From Alsobacter sp046349155 (GTDB lineage Bacteria > Pseudomonadota > Alphaproteobacteria > Rhizobiales > Beijerinckiaceae), in assembly GCA_046349155.1 (NCBI GenBank), contig JAXMCW010000008.1, positions 45,969 through 109,968 of the forward strand: 64,000 nucleotides of DNA, written 5' to 3'. The position numbers were made by a program, and so were the translations under genes. Positions 41,111-50,502 of this stretch are shown piece after piece. The notes under the pieces were generated by a model that saw only the letters and a program-made list of their open reading frames with translations, ran no database searches and was not told the origin of the DNA. Each line of letters begins with the position of its first letter. Within the stretch, counting starts at the first letter, position 1.

Positions 41111-42204
41111 GCGGAACGCTCCGGATCGGCGCGGAACAGCAGGCTCGCATCGCCGTAGGAGTAGAAGCGATAGCCCGAGCCGATGGCGTACGCATAGGCC
41201 GTCTTCATGCGGTCGAGCCCCGAAAAGGCGCTGACCAGCATGAAGAGCGTCGAGCGCGGCAGGTGAAAATTGGTCATCAGCACGTCCACGGCCCGGAAGC
41301 GATAGCCGGGCGTGATGAAGATGGACGTCGCGCCCCGCCAGGCGGCAAGGCGACCATCGGGATCGGCGGCGGTCTCCAGCAGCCGAAGGCTGGTCGTGCC
41401 GATGCACACGACACGCCCGCCGGCCGCCCGCGCGCCATTGATCGCGGCCGCCGCCTGGGCCGAGATCTCGCCGATCTCGGCGTGCATGCGATGGTCCTTC
41501 GTGTCGTCCGCCTTGACGGGCAGGAAGGTGCCGGCCCCCACGTGCAAGGTCACGCGGACGATCGGGATGCCCCGGTCCGCCAGTGCAGCCTCGAGCGCGG
41601 GCGTGAAGTGCAGGCCGGCGGTAGGCGCGGCGACGGCGCCCTCCTGCCGCGCGAACATCGTCTGGTAGTCCTGTTCGTCGGCCTCGTCCTCGGCTCGGCG
41701 GGAGGCGATGTAGGGCGGGAGCGGCATGTGCCCCACGGCCGCGATCGCCTCGTCGAGCACCGGCCCCGACAGGTCGAAGCGCAGCAGCACCTCGCCGGCC
41801 TCGCGCTTCTCCACGACGGTGGCGTCGAGCGCGCCGAGGAGGCAGGCCCGTCCCTCGCCGGCGTCGCCGAAGGCGATGCGATCCCCGGCCAGGAGCTTCT
41901 TGGCGGGCCGCACGAAGGCCGCCCAGTCGGACGGGCTCTCCCGCAGGTGCAGGGTGACGTCGATCCCGGCGACCGCCTCGCCGCGCCGCCGCAGGCCGGA
42001 CAGGCGGGCGGGGATGACCCTGGTGTCGTTGGCGACGAGCACGTCGCCGGGAGCAAGGAGATCGGGCAGGTCGCGCACGGTCCGGTCCTCGAACGCGCCG
42101 CGGCCGGACGGCACGACCAGCAGGCGAGCGCGGTCGCGGGGCTGGGCGGGGCGCAGCGCGATGCTGGAATCGGGCAGGACGAAGTCGAAGTCGTCGACGC
42201 GCAT
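41107..42204 (-). CDS. queA: S-adenosylmethionine:tRNA ribosyltransferase-isomerase QueA
   Basis: The 365-residue enzyme makes epoxyqueuosine from preQ1-tRNA using the ribosyl part of SAM. It has the family start MRVDDFDFVLPDSSIALRPA, then VLVANDTRVIPARLSG, APTAGLHFTPALEAAL and VRVTLHVGAGTFLPVKADDT near the C-terminal half. The start at 42204 has a GTGAGG site. It lies directly upstream of tgt with a 4-nt overlap, the typical queA-tgt unit. Confidence 0.97.
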   Translation of the reverse strand: MRVDDFDFVLPDSSIALRPAQPRDRARLLVVPSGRGAFEDRTVRDLPDLLAPGDVLVANDTRVIPARLSGLRRRGEAVAGIDVTLHLRESPSDWAAFVRPAKKLLAGDRIAFGDAGEGRACLLGALDATVVEKREAGEVLLRFDLSGPVLDEAIAAVGHMPLPPYIASRRAEDEADEQDYQTMFARQEGAVAAPTAGLHFTPALEAALADRGIPIVRVTLHVGAGTFLPVKADDTKDHRMHAEIGEISAQAAAAINGARAAGGRVVCIGTTSLRLLETAADPDGRLAAWRGATSIFITPGYRFRAVDVLMTNFHLPRSTLFMLVSAFSGLDRMKTAYAYAIGSGYRFYSYGDASLLFRADPERSA

Positions 42205-42249
42205 GGCCTCACTCGGGACGATCAGGAGGTGTTCTCGATGCACAACCTA

Positions 42250-42500
42250 AGCGCGCATCTACACGGTTAAGGCACTTCAACCTTCAAGGCTGCAACTGGA
42301 AATCGAAATACAACCCGAGATAAACAACTCTTAGGAGATATCCGCCGTCTTGCTTGGGCGAATGCATACCAACCCCTACGTAAATTGCTTGCATCAAGCG
42401 CGCATTTGTCGGATGTTATCGCCGTGACTACTGAGGATTTGGCCTCAGCTGCAGATCATTCGATCCATTCATTTCAGTCGGCACCCATTGCGTGAATAAG
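42250..42500 (+). ncRNA. Low-GC intergenic stretch, candidate small RNA or start-less ORF
   Basis: This stretch upstream of queA is much poorer in GC than its surroundings and ends at a strong plus-strand terminator, although no plus-strand gene is annotated before it. One frame is open from the TAA at 42268 to the TGA at 42493. It would encode about 74 residues (including GDIRRLAWANAYQPLRKLLA, then SSAHLSDVIAVTTEDLASAA), but it has no ATG or well-placed GTG/TTG near its beginning. The stretch may be a small RNA, a gene with an unusual start or a gene remnant. Confidence 0.4.
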
Positions 42501-42537
42501 GCGGCCGGTCGCTCGCAACGACCGGCCGCTCTTTTTT
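42501..42537 (+). terminator. Strong rho-independent terminator
   Basis: A perfect 11-bp stem (GCGGCCGGTCG / CGACCGGCCGC) with a 7-nt loop is followed by TCTTTTTT. The T-run is on the plus strand, whereas the nearest genes on both sides are on the minus strand, so it must end a transcript from the low-GC stretch before it. Confidence 0.85.
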
Positions 42538-42675
42538 GGTGGGATAGTCATGTCCTGCCGCGGCCCTTGCGTGAAACGCGACGGACAGGCCTTCCAACGG
42601 GAATCCCGGCAGGATGGGAGGGCGTCACCGGGCTTGCGGCGAAGCGCGAAGCCCCTCGCGAGGCCGGCCGACCGG

Positions 42676-43143
42676 TCAGGCCGGCGCGCCGACGGTCGCG
42701 GTGATGATCTTGTCGGGATCGCGCACGGGCTCGCCGCGCTTGAACTTGTCGACGTTCTCCATGCCTTCGACCACCTTGCCCCACACCGTGTACTGACGGT
42801 CCAGGAAGCGGGCGTCCTCGAAGCAGATGAAGAATTGCGAGTTCGCCGAATCCGGGTTCTGCGAGCGCGCCATCGAGCAGACGCCGCGCACGTGGGGCTC
42901 GGCGTTGAACTCGGCCTTCAGGTTCGGCAGCTTCGAACCGCCCATGCCGGTGCCGGTCGGGTCGCCGCCCTGCGCCATGAAGCCGTCGATGACGCGATGG
43001 AACACCACGCCGTCATAAAAGCCCTGCTTGGCGAGCGTGCGGATGCGCTCGACATGGCCGGGGGCGAGGTCGGGGCGAAGCTCGATGACGACACGACCCT
43101 TGGTCGTCTCGAGCACCAGCATGTTGTCGGGGTCGATGGCCAT
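42676..43143 (-). CDS. ppiB: Cytoplasmic cyclophilin-type peptidyl-prolyl isomerase
   Basis: The 155-residue cyclophilin has YDGVVFHRVIDGFMAQGGDP, GTGMGGSKLPNLKAEFN and ANSQFFICFEDARFLDRQYT, which include the catalytic Arg and Phe of the family. No signal peptide is present, so it acts in the cytoplasm. It follows a closely related, exported cyclophilin gene by 77 bp on the same strand, suggesting a duplication with different cellular locations. Confidence 0.95.
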   Translation of the reverse strand: MAIDPDNMLVLETTKGRVVIELRPDLAPGHVERIRTLAKQGFYDGVVFHRVIDGFMAQGGDPTGTGMGGSKLPNLKAEFNAEPHVRGVCSMARSQNPDSANSQFFICFEDARFLDRQYTVWGKVVEGMENVDKFKRGEPVRDPDKIITATVGAPA

Positions 43144-43220
43144 TGCTGATCTCCTGGTGTTGGGCCCCTGCGGGCCGACGGGTGGCCGCCCTCACGCTCC
43201 GGCGTGGGGGCGCATTGCGC

Positions 43221-43778
<558 letters not shown>

Positions 43779-43810
43779 GGCGTCTCCTGGAGTTCGGTTC
43801 TAAGGGTGGC

Positions 43811-44320
43811 TCAGCGGGCGAAGCGGGCCGCCAGCCGTCGGGCGACGCCCGGCGGCACGAAAGGCGTCACGTCGCCTCCCAGCGCGGCGATCTGGCGCAC
43901 GAGCGTGGCCGTGATGGGGCGAACCAGCGGCGATGCCGGCAGGAACACCGTGGCGATCTCCGGCGCCATCGCGCCGTTCATGCCTGCAAGCTGCATTTCG
44001 TAGTCGAGATCCGTGCCGTCGCGCAGGCCGCGGATGAACAGGCCCGCGCCATGCCGGCGGGCCGCGCTGACGGCGAGGTCGTCGAAGGTGACGACCTCGA
44101 GCACCGTCCCGGTCACCCCGTCCAGGGCGGCGAACTCCTCGCGGATCATCTGCGCCCGGTCCTCGGCCGGGAAGAGAGGCGTCTTGCCGGGATGCACCCC
44201 GATCGCCACGATCAGGCGCTCGGCGATCCGGCAGGCATGCCGCAGCACGTCGAGATGGCCGTTGGTGACCGGGTCGAAGGACCCGGCATAGAAGGCGACG
44301 CGGGATTGCGGCTGCGGCAT
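43811..44320 (-). CDS. coaD: Phosphopantetheine adenylyltransferase CoaD
   Basis: The 169-residue nucleotidyltransferase makes dephospho-CoA from phosphopantetheine and ATP. The TxGH-type motif is in AFYAGSFDPVTNGHLDVLRH, and the second motif lies in the C-terminal half (FLPASPLVRPITATLVRQIA, where family members have the SS(S/T)xxR sequence). The residues VRPIT replace the usual SSTLVR-like sequence, as in several rhizobia. The ATG at 44320 is chosen over an upstream in-frame start. It is the first gene of the coaD-ppiA-ppiB run. Confidence 0.95.
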   Translation of the reverse strand: MPQPQSRVAFYAGSFDPVTNGHLDVLRHACRIAERLIVAIGVHPGKTPLFPAEDRAQMIREEFAALDGVTGTVLEVVTFDDLAVSAARRHGAGLFIRGLRDGTDLDYEMQLAGMNGAMAPEIATVFLPASPLVRPITATLVRQIAALGGDVTPFVPPGVARRLAARFAR

Positions 44321-44505
44321 GGGCGAAGGCTTATCCTGCGGCCGGGACGCGGGCAAGCCGTCGCGGGAGCAGGAGCCGGCCGGGGCGCCACGGACGCCGG
44401 ACGGCGGATGACGCGAAGGGCGGCCGGGACGCCAATGCGGCCGACCTGATGCAATCGGGCAAGATGTCGCTCTAGTGTCAGGGATGGCGCAGGGAGAATC
44501 GACCC

Positions 44506-45612
44506 ATGGTTGACCAGACGGCCCCGGTGCGGGCGATCGGCGTGATCAGCGGCACCTCGATGGACGGGATCGACGTGGCGCTGATCGAGACGGACGGCGT
44601 CTGCGTCGCCGGTGCCGGCCCCGGGCGGACCTATCCCTATCCCGAGGCGCTGCGCCGCGAACTGCTCGATTTCCTGAAGTCGCCCCAGCGCGCCGAGACC
44701 GAGCCGCTGCCGGACCTGGAGGCGCGCGTCACCGACGCGCATGCCGACGCCGTCCTGCGCTTCATGGCGGAAACCGGAACCCCCGCGGACAGCGTCGCCA
44801 TGGTCGGACTGCACGGCCAGACCGTCTTCCACCGCCCGGAGGCGGGCTTCACCCGGCAGCTCGGAGACGGCGCGCGCTTTGCCGCCGCGGTCGGGATCGA
44901 CACCGTGAACCGGTTCCGGCACGCCGACATGGCCGCCGGAGGCCAGGGGGCCCCGCTCGTCCCGCTCTACCACCAGGCGCTGGCGCGAGGGCTCTCCCGG
45001 CCCCTCATGGTGCTGAACCTGGGCGGCGTGGCCAACGTCACCTATCTCGACGGCGAAGCGGTCATCGCCTTCGACACGGGGCCGGCCTCCGCCCTCATCG
45101 ACGACTTCATGCTGAAGCGGCGCGGCCTGCCCTACGACGCGGAAGGCCGGCTGGCGGGCCAGGGGACGGTCGACGAGGCGCTCCTCGCCGAGTTGCTCGG
45201 CCATCCCTTCTTCTCCACTTCTGCCCCCAAGTCGCTGGACCGCAACGCGTTTCATGCGTGGGCCGCGGCCGTGGACGGTCTTTCCGACGCCGACGGCGCG
45301 GCGACGCTCACCGCGTTCACCGTCGAGAGCGTGGCGGCGGCCCTGCGCCACGTTCCCGCGCGGCCGTCGCGCTGGCTGGTGGCGGGCGGAGGGCGGCTCA
45401 ACGCGACGGTGATGCAGCGCCTGGCCCGGCGCCTCGGCGTCCCCGTCGATCCCGTCGAGTCGGAAGGCTGGCAGGGCGACTTCGTGGAGGCCCAGTGCTT
45501 CGGCTTCCTCGCCGTGCGTTCGCGGCGGGGACTCGCCCTCAGCCTGCCGAGCACGACGGGCGTGCGCGCGCCCTGCACCGGCGGCACGTTCTGGCCCGCC
45601 CCTCGAGCCTGA
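44506..45612 (+). CDS. anmK: 1,6-anhydro-N-acetylmuramic acid kinase AnmK
   Basis: The 368-residue kinase recycles cell-wall anhydroMurNAc to MurNAc-6-phosphate. It has the ATP-binding start AIGVISGTSMDGIDVALIET, GLHGQTVFHRPEAGFTRQLG, LNLGGVANVTYLDG and FDTGPASALIDDF. The ATG at 44506 follows a GGGAG site. It is divergent from coaD, with 185 bp between the starts. Confidence 0.96.
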   Translation: MVDQTAPVRAIGVISGTSMDGIDVALIETDGVCVAGAGPGRTYPYPEALRRELLDFLKSPQRAETEPLPDLEARVTDAHADAVLRFMAETGTPADSVAMVGLHGQTVFHRPEAGFTRQLGDGARFAAAVGIDTVNRFRHADMAAGGQGAPLVPLYHQALARGLSRPLMVLNLGGVANVTYLDGEAVIAFDTGPASALIDDFMLKRRGLPYDAEGRLAGQGTVDEALLAELLGHPFFSTSAPKSLDRNAFHAWAAAVDGLSDADGAATLTAFTVESVAAALRHVPARPSRWLVAGGGRLNATVMQRLARRLGVPVDPVESEGWQGDFVEAQCFGFLAVRSRRGLALSLPSTTGVRAPCTGGTFWPAPRA

Positions 45613-45705
45613 CACCGGCTTCGCTCCTCATGAACCTTTCCCCCGCTGTGGGGTTATCGGGCCAAGCGCCGACGCGCTCGAGGTCCTGACATGAGGAGAT
45701 TGAAA

Positions 45706-46359
45706 ATGCTGATGAAACACATTGCTGCGGGCCTAGTCGCCTCCACGCTTCTGGCCGCTCCCGCCCTTGCGCAGACCAACGCGACGGCCCCGGCGACCGC
45801 CGGCCAGGCCGTGTCCGGTCCCAATGGCGTGCAGTTCTACACACAGACCACCGGGACAGTGGACTGGAGGGCCTCGAAGTTCGTGGGCGTCGACATCTAC
45901 GGCTCGAACAACGAGAAGATCGGCGACGTCAACGACCTGATCCTCGACCACGAGGGCACGATCCAGGCAGTCGTCATCGGCGTCGGCGGCTTCCTCGGCA
46001 TCGGCGAGAAGAACGTGGCCGTTCCCTTCAAGACCGTGGAATGGATGACCCAGCCCGCACGCTCGGCCGGGGCGGCCAACACGGCCCCCGCCAGCAACAA
46101 CAACGCCAACGCCGCCAACAACGCCGCCGGCATGAACACGGCGAACGGCACGGCCGCCACTTCTAGCGCGGCCCCCGCCAACAACACGGCCGCCATGAAC
46201 ACCAACGGCCCGGCCATGGGCAACGACGTGACGGGCTCCACCCGCGCCAACGCCAACCTGGGCTATCCCGACCACGGCGTGCTGCGCATGACCAAGGATC
46301 AGCTCAAGAACGCTCCCACCTACCGCTATCCGGACGACCGGAGCGCCACGGCGCAGTAA
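45706..46359 (+). CDS. Exported PRC-barrel domain protein
   Basis: The 217-residue protein has a signal peptide (HIAAGLVASTLLAAPALAQT) and a PRC-barrel domain at about residues 50-105 (DWRASKFVGVDIYGSNNEKI, GDVNDLILDHEG, AVVIGVGGFLGIGEKNVAVP). A long Asn/Ala-rich, probably disordered region follows, and a conserved C-terminus (GVLRMTKDQLKNAPTYRYP). The ATG at 45706 has AGGAG at good spacing; an ATG at 45691 sits before that site. PRC-barrel exported proteins of this type are common in Hyphomicrobiales, but their role is unclear. A terminator follows. Confidence 0.88.
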   Translation: MLMKHIAAGLVASTLLAAPALAQTNATAPATAGQAVSGPNGVQFYTQTTGTVDWRASKFVGVDIYGSNNEKIGDVNDLILDHEGTIQAVVIGVGGFLGIGEKNVAVPFKTVEWMTQPARSAGAANTAPASNNNANAANNAAGMNTANGTAATSSAAPANNTAAMNTNGPAMGNDVTGSTRANANLGYPDHGVLRMTKDQLKNAPTYRYPDDRSATAQ

Positions 46360-46379
46360 GTCCAGCCAGGCCGCGGACG

Positions 46380-46415
46380 GGGCCGGGGGAACATGGCTCT
46401 CCCGGCCCTTTCTTT
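46380..46415 (+). terminator. Rho-independent terminator after the PRC-barrel gene
   Basis: The hairpin GGGCCGGGGGA / TCTCCCGGCCC with a 7-nt loop is followed by TTTCTTT, 20 bp after the stop of the PRC-barrel gene. Confidence 0.85.
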
Positions 46416-46530
46416 ATGCTTCCTTGCTGGCGCGCTGGCGATTTTAGGCTCCCTGTCAGAGCCTCGTACAGCACGTTTCTTCCCGTGAAATCAATGAGTT
46501 CACGCGATCCTCTCCGCCCATGTCGAGCGG

Positions 46531-47433
46531 ATGGTTCGCATGACGTCCCCGGTACCCAGGATTGCCAGGCATGGTGCTCGCAGCACCCGCCCGGCGGCGT
46601 CTCTCCTTCTCGCGGCCCCCCTTCTCGCGGCGCTCGGCCTGTCTTCGCCGGGAACCGCGATGGCGCAGCAGGCGACCCCTGCCCCCGACCGCGACGCGGA
46701 CGAGATCGTCACGAGGTCGCTCGATCCCCTGGCCGTGCAAGGTCCAGGTCCCGCGCTCTTCGGCAGCATCCCCATCCCTGCCCCCCGGCTCGCCATCGGC
46801 GCGCGCTGGCTGGCCATCCTGGCGGACGGGCCGGCGCACCTCTTCATCGAAGGCTGCGAGGCCGACCCCGACATCTGCCAGTCCTTGCCCATGCGCGCCT
46901 ATCGGCGGGTCGAGGCGGAGAACGAGGACAAGCCCCTGCCCCGCCTCGTGCTCGTGCGAAAGGTGAACCTCGCGGTCAACCACAGCGTGCGCTACCAGCT
47001 CGATCCCAAGACCTATGGCGTCGAGGACTACTGGGCGACGCCGGGCGAGACCATGCGCAAGGGCGCCGGCGACTGCGAGGACTTCTCCATCCTCAAGATG
47101 GGCATGCTCGCCGCCCTCGGCATCCCGCTATCGGCGATGCAGGTGGTCGTGGTGCAGGATCTCAGGCGAGGCATCGGTCACGCGGTGCTCGCCGTCCGGC
47201 TGGGTTCCGAGACCTATGTGCTGGACAACCAGACCGACATTGTCCGGCGCGACGATGCGGTCCCGGACTACCAGCCCTACTACGCGGTCGGCCTGGGCAC
47301 GAGCGTCGCCTATGGCCTGCGGCGCACCCTTGCGGCTGCACCCCCGGCCTCCGCGACCGGTCCAGCCGGGACAGGCGCGTCGGCCGATCTGAGGGGCACG
47401 CTGGGCTCCGGGATCTTTCCCACCCGCCGCTGA
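46531..47433 (+). CDS. Exported bacterial transglutaminase-like cysteine peptidase (BTLCP)
   Basis: The 300-residue protein has a signal peptide (RPAASLLLAAPLLAALGLSS) and the BTLCP/DUF920 catalytic triad: Cys in KGAGDCEDFSILKMGMLAAL, His in RRGIGHAVLAVRLG and Asp in YVLDNQTDIVRRDD. LapG-like members of this superfamily cleave surface adhesins, but this shorter rhizobial group has no known substrate. The start could be ATG 46531 or 46540. It converges with a proline-rich exported protein, with 7 bp between stops. Confidence 0.88.
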   Translation: MVRMTSPVPRIARHGARSTRPAASLLLAAPLLAALGLSSPGTAMAQQATPAPDRDADEIVTRSLDPLAVQGPGPALFGSIPIPAPRLAIGARWLAILADGPAHLFIEGCEADPDICQSLPMRAYRRVEAENEDKPLPRLVLVRKVNLAVNHSVRYQLDPKTYGVEDYWATPGETMRKGAGDCEDFSILKMGMLAALGIPLSAMQVVVVQDLRRGIGHAVLAVRLGSETYVLDNQTDIVRRDDAVPDYQPYYAVGLGTSVAYGLRRTLAAAPPASATGPAGTGASADLRGTLGSGIFPTRR

Positions 47434-47440
47434 GGGTCGG

Positions 47441-48838
47441 TCACGACCGCCAGGGCAAGCCCCACAGCCGGAACGCTTCGCGCATCGCCTCGCGAACGAC
47501 CGTGCCTCGTTCGAGCGCGAAGACCACCCTGCGGCCCGATTTCAGCCGGACCGGAATGTCGATCCAGGTCCGCGTCATCAAGAGCCCCACGGCCTGGCTG
47601 CCGTCTCCCTCGCCGATCACGAAGCGAACCCTGTTCATGTCGCCTGCCAGCGTGGCGACCAGGGGCAGGCTCTTCTCGCCTCCGGGATTGCGCAGCTCCG
47701 GCACGCCGACCTGGACGACCTCTTCGCCAGGCACATGGACCTGGAGCTCCATGGAGATCGGGGCCGCGCCGTCCGCCCCGGGTTCGTTCCGGATCGCGAA
47801 CTCCAGCCGGACCGGCTGGCGTCCGATCGTGGCGAAGGCCAGGATCGCGATCGGCCCGCGCTCGGCCATGGCCGCGCTCTCCTGCAGACGCCAGATCACC
47901 GTCCCCGACTCGATGCGCGGCGAACCCGGTCGCGGGTTCTGCTCGATCATGCCGGCCCGAAACGGCCCGACCGGGACCCCGGCGCGCATCGCGTCCAGCG
48001 GGTTCAGCGCGAGGGGCGCACCGTCGACGCCGTCCATCGGCGCGATCTCAGGCTGGTAGACGCTCTCCGGCCCCGCCATGAAGCCCATGATCGGATAGAG
48101 CGGATAGACGGTCGGAGCCGCCGCCGTGCGCACCCGGCGTGGCTCGGCCGAACCGCCGTCTGCGGCGAGCTCGGCCTCGGCGGTCACCGGACGCCCGTTC
48201 GTCAAGAGGCCGGCGTCGCGCAGTTGCATCGGCTGCAGGAAGACTTCCCGCGACCCGCGACCGAGCGAGGGAAGCGGAATCACCGGCTTAGGCTTCTGCA
48301 CCGGCAGGCCCGTCAGCGGGTCGAGCGGCGTCTGGTCGCCGGGGACGGACGCCTCGGCCCCCGGGGGGACGGGCGCATTCGGATCGCCTTTGCGGCCCTT
48401 GCCGCCCTTCGCCAGGGCGGGGTCCGGCGGCGGTGGCTTGGGAGGCGGCGGCGGGGGCGCCAAATGCTCGAAGCCCGGCAAAGCCTCCGGAACGGGCTCC
48501 GGCGGAGGCTGGGGCGTGGCCGCCTGCGCGGGAGCGCCGGTCTTGCGCCGACCGGGCGGGCCCGGCGCCGCGGGAGCGGTGGCCGGCTGGGCGTTCTCGG
48601 CCGCGGCAGGGTCGGCGGGGTCGGCAGGCGTCACGGCCCTGGCCGGCGTCTTGTTGCCCCGCCTCTGGCCACCGCGCGCCCCCTGTTCGGAGGACGGGTT
48701 CAGGTCGAGCGGCTGGCCGGACGGCGGGGAGGCGGCAGCCGGAGGCTCCGGCGGCGCTCCGGGCAGCACCAGGGGGCCGGCGGCTGCGCCGTGGCATCCC
48801 AGGGCGACCAGAGCCGCACAGGCGAAGAGATGCTTCAT
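47441..48838 (-). CDS. Exported proline-rich hypothetical protein (465 aa)
   Basis: The 465-residue protein starts with a signal peptide (MKHLFACAALVALGCHGAAA). Residues 20-200 are extremely Pro/Ala-rich with poly-proline runs and probably span the periplasm as a disordered region. The C-terminal half is folded-looking (VIWRLQESAAMAERGPIAIL; RLEFAIRNEPGADGAAPISM; RVRFVIGEGDGSQAVGLLM; TWIDIPVRLKSGRRVVFALE). The ATG at 48838 is set by the signal peptide; a longer start at 48892 is not supported. I do not recognise the C-terminal domain. Confidence 0.75.
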   Translation of the reverse strand: MKHLFACAALVALGCHGAAAGPLVLPGAPPEPPAAASPPSGQPLDLNPSSEQGARGGQRRGNKTPARAVTPADPADPAAAENAQPATAPAAPGPPGRRKTGAPAQAATPQPPPEPVPEALPGFEHLAPPPPPPKPPPPDPALAKGGKGRKGDPNAPVPPGAEASVPGDQTPLDPLTGLPVQKPKPVIPLPSLGRGSREVFLQPMQLRDAGLLTNGRPVTAEAELAADGGSAEPRRVRTAAAPTVYPLYPIMGFMAGPESVYQPEIAPMDGVDGAPLALNPLDAMRAGVPVGPFRAGMIEQNPRPGSPRIESGTVIWRLQESAAMAERGPIAILAFATIGRQPVRLEFAIRNEPGADGAAPISMELQVHVPGEEVVQVGVPELRNPGGEKSLPLVATLAGDMNRVRFVIGEGDGSQAVGLLMTRTWIDIPVRLKSGRRVVFALERGTVVREAMREAFRLWGLPWRS

Positions 48839-49010
48839 GGATGTGAGCCGCAGGCCCCGAACAGCGTCCGTGGAACTAGAAGCTGCAATCATGGCGGGAA
48901 TTCAAGCAGGGCTGTCGCATCCAGGGCCACAAAGCCCCTCATCCAGGGGGAAGAGGCAACTTTCCCGGCCCTCGGGCGTCTTCCGCTCTCTCGGGACGCG
49001 GAGGCCAGGC

Positions 49011-49415
49011 ATGGACATCGCCCTCGACAAGGTCTGCGCCCTGATCCGCCAGGCCCGTCGCTACGACGTGAAGGAAGGCGTGACCGATCCCGATTCGGGA
49101 TCCAACGCCGTCGACGACGACCAGATCGACGTGCTGGAGGCAAGCCCGGACGATTCCATCGAAGGCGAGCTTCGGTCCTTCCTGCGCGGGCTCAATGTGG
49201 ACGAGCAGGCGGACCTGGTCGCCCTCGTCTGGCTCGGGCGCGGCGACGTCGAGGTCGAGGAATGGCCTGACGCTGTCCGCACGGCCCGCGAGCGCACGGG
49301 GATCCGGACGGCGGACGAGCTGATGGGCATTCCGAACCTTCCGGACCTCCTGGACGAGGGGCTCGCGGCGCTGGGCCTTTCCTGTGTGGACGAGGCCGGG
49401 GGCGCGGGCGTCTGA
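49011..49415 (+). CDS. DUF3775 domain protein
   Basis: The 134-residue protein matches the DUF3775 family of alphaproteobacteria: LDKVCALIRQARRYDVKEGV, NVDEQADLVALVWLGRGD and PNLPDLLDEGLAALGLSC. It is acidic and cytoplasmic, and its function is unknown. A GGAGG site precedes ATG 49011. It lies 50 bp upstream of mazG on the same strand and may be co-transcribed. Confidence 0.85.
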   Translation: MDIALDKVCALIRQARRYDVKEGVTDPDSGSNAVDDDQIDVLEASPDDSIEGELRSFLRGLNVDEQADLVALVWLGRGDVEVEEWPDAVRTARERTGIRTADELMGIPNLPDLLDEGLAALGLSCVDEAGGAGV

Positions 49416-49464
49416 GCCGCCTTGCGGGGCGACCGGGAGGCCTCTGCCGGTCTAGACTTCCGCC

Positions 49465-50364
49465 ATGACCGACAACCCTGCCCCCGCCCGCCCTGCCCCC
49501 GCCCATCCTGCCGAGGAGCCGACACCCGACGCACCGGCGCCCTCCCGCGACATCGCCGCGCTGCTCGCCATTATGGCTGCCTTGCGGACGCCCGGCACGG
49601 GCTGTCCGTGGGACCTCGAGCAGGACTTCTCGACCATCGTGCCCTACACGATCGAGGAGGCCTACGAGGTGGCCGACGCCGTCGAGCGCGGCGACCTCGT
49701 CGACCTGCGCGACGAGCTTGGCGACCTGCTTCTGCAGGTCGTGTTCCACGCCCGGATGGCCCAGGAGCAGGGCGCCTTCGACTTCGGCGCCGTGGTGGAG
49801 GCCATCACGGCGAAGCTGATCCGCCGTCATCCCCATGTCTTCGGCGAGGCGCGAAGCCTTCCGCCGTCCGCGGTGAAGGCGTTGTGGGGCGAGATCAAGG
49901 CCCAGGAGAAGGCGCAGCGGCGGGCCGAGCGCAAGGCGGCGGGCCTGCCGCCCGAACCGGCCGGCCTGCTGGCCGACGTGCCGCGCGCGCTGCCCGCCCT
50001 CACCCGCGCCGTGAAGCTGCAGGCCAGGGCCGGCAAGGTCGGCTTCGACTGGAACGACGCCCGCCTGGTCCTCGCCAAGATCCGGGAAGAGATCCAGGAG
50101 GTCGAGGAAGCCCTCGAACAGGCGGACCGGCAGGCCGTCGCGGGCGAGGTCGGGGACCTGCTCTTCGCCATGGCCAACCTCGCCCGGCATCTCGACGTGG
50201 ATCCCGAAGCCGCCCTGTCCGACACGAACGCCAAGTTCATCCGGCGTTTCGGCCACATCGAGGCCTCACTGGCCGTCCGCGGGCGCAGCCTGCAGGAGGC
50301 GTCCCTCGACGAAATGGAGGCGCTGTGGGTGGAGGCGAAGACCGCCGAAAAAATCCCGCGCTGA
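49465..50364 (+). CDS. mazG: Nucleoside triphosphate pyrophosphohydrolase MazG
   Basis: The 299-residue enzyme hydrolyses (d)NTPs to monophosphates, which limits toxic nucleotides and modulates ppGpp stress signalling. It has two MazG domains with EExxE-ExxD metal-binding motifs: YTIEEAYEVADAVERGDLVD with RDELGDLLLQVVFHARMAQE, and IREEIQEVEEALEQADRQAV with GEVGDLLFAMANLARHLD. The Pro/Ala-rich N-terminal 30 residues are an extension typical of alphaproteobacteria. Confidence 0.95.
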   Translation: MTDNPAPARPAPAHPAEEPTPDAPAPSRDIAALLAIMAALRTPGTGCPWDLEQDFSTIVPYTIEEAYEVADAVERGDLVDLRDELGDLLLQVVFHARMAQEQGAFDFGAVVEAITAKLIRRHPHVFGEARSLPPSAVKALWGEIKAQEKAQRRAERKAAGLPPEPAGLLADVPRALPALTRAVKLQARAGKVGFDWNDARLVLAKIREEIQEVEEALEQADRQAVAGEVGDLLFAMANLARHLDVDPEAALSDTNAKFIRRFGHIEASLAVRGRSLQEASLDEMEALWVEAKTAEKIPR

Positions 50365-50502
50365 CGTCCTTTCCCCGCACGGGAGAAGGACACCCGGCCT
50401 TTGCACGAGGTTCGTCACGTAAGAGCCGGCGGCGATCCCGCCGGCGCGGCCTGCGGTCGACGCCGTCGCGGCGCGATCGGGCCGGATGCCGACAACCGCG
50501 TC

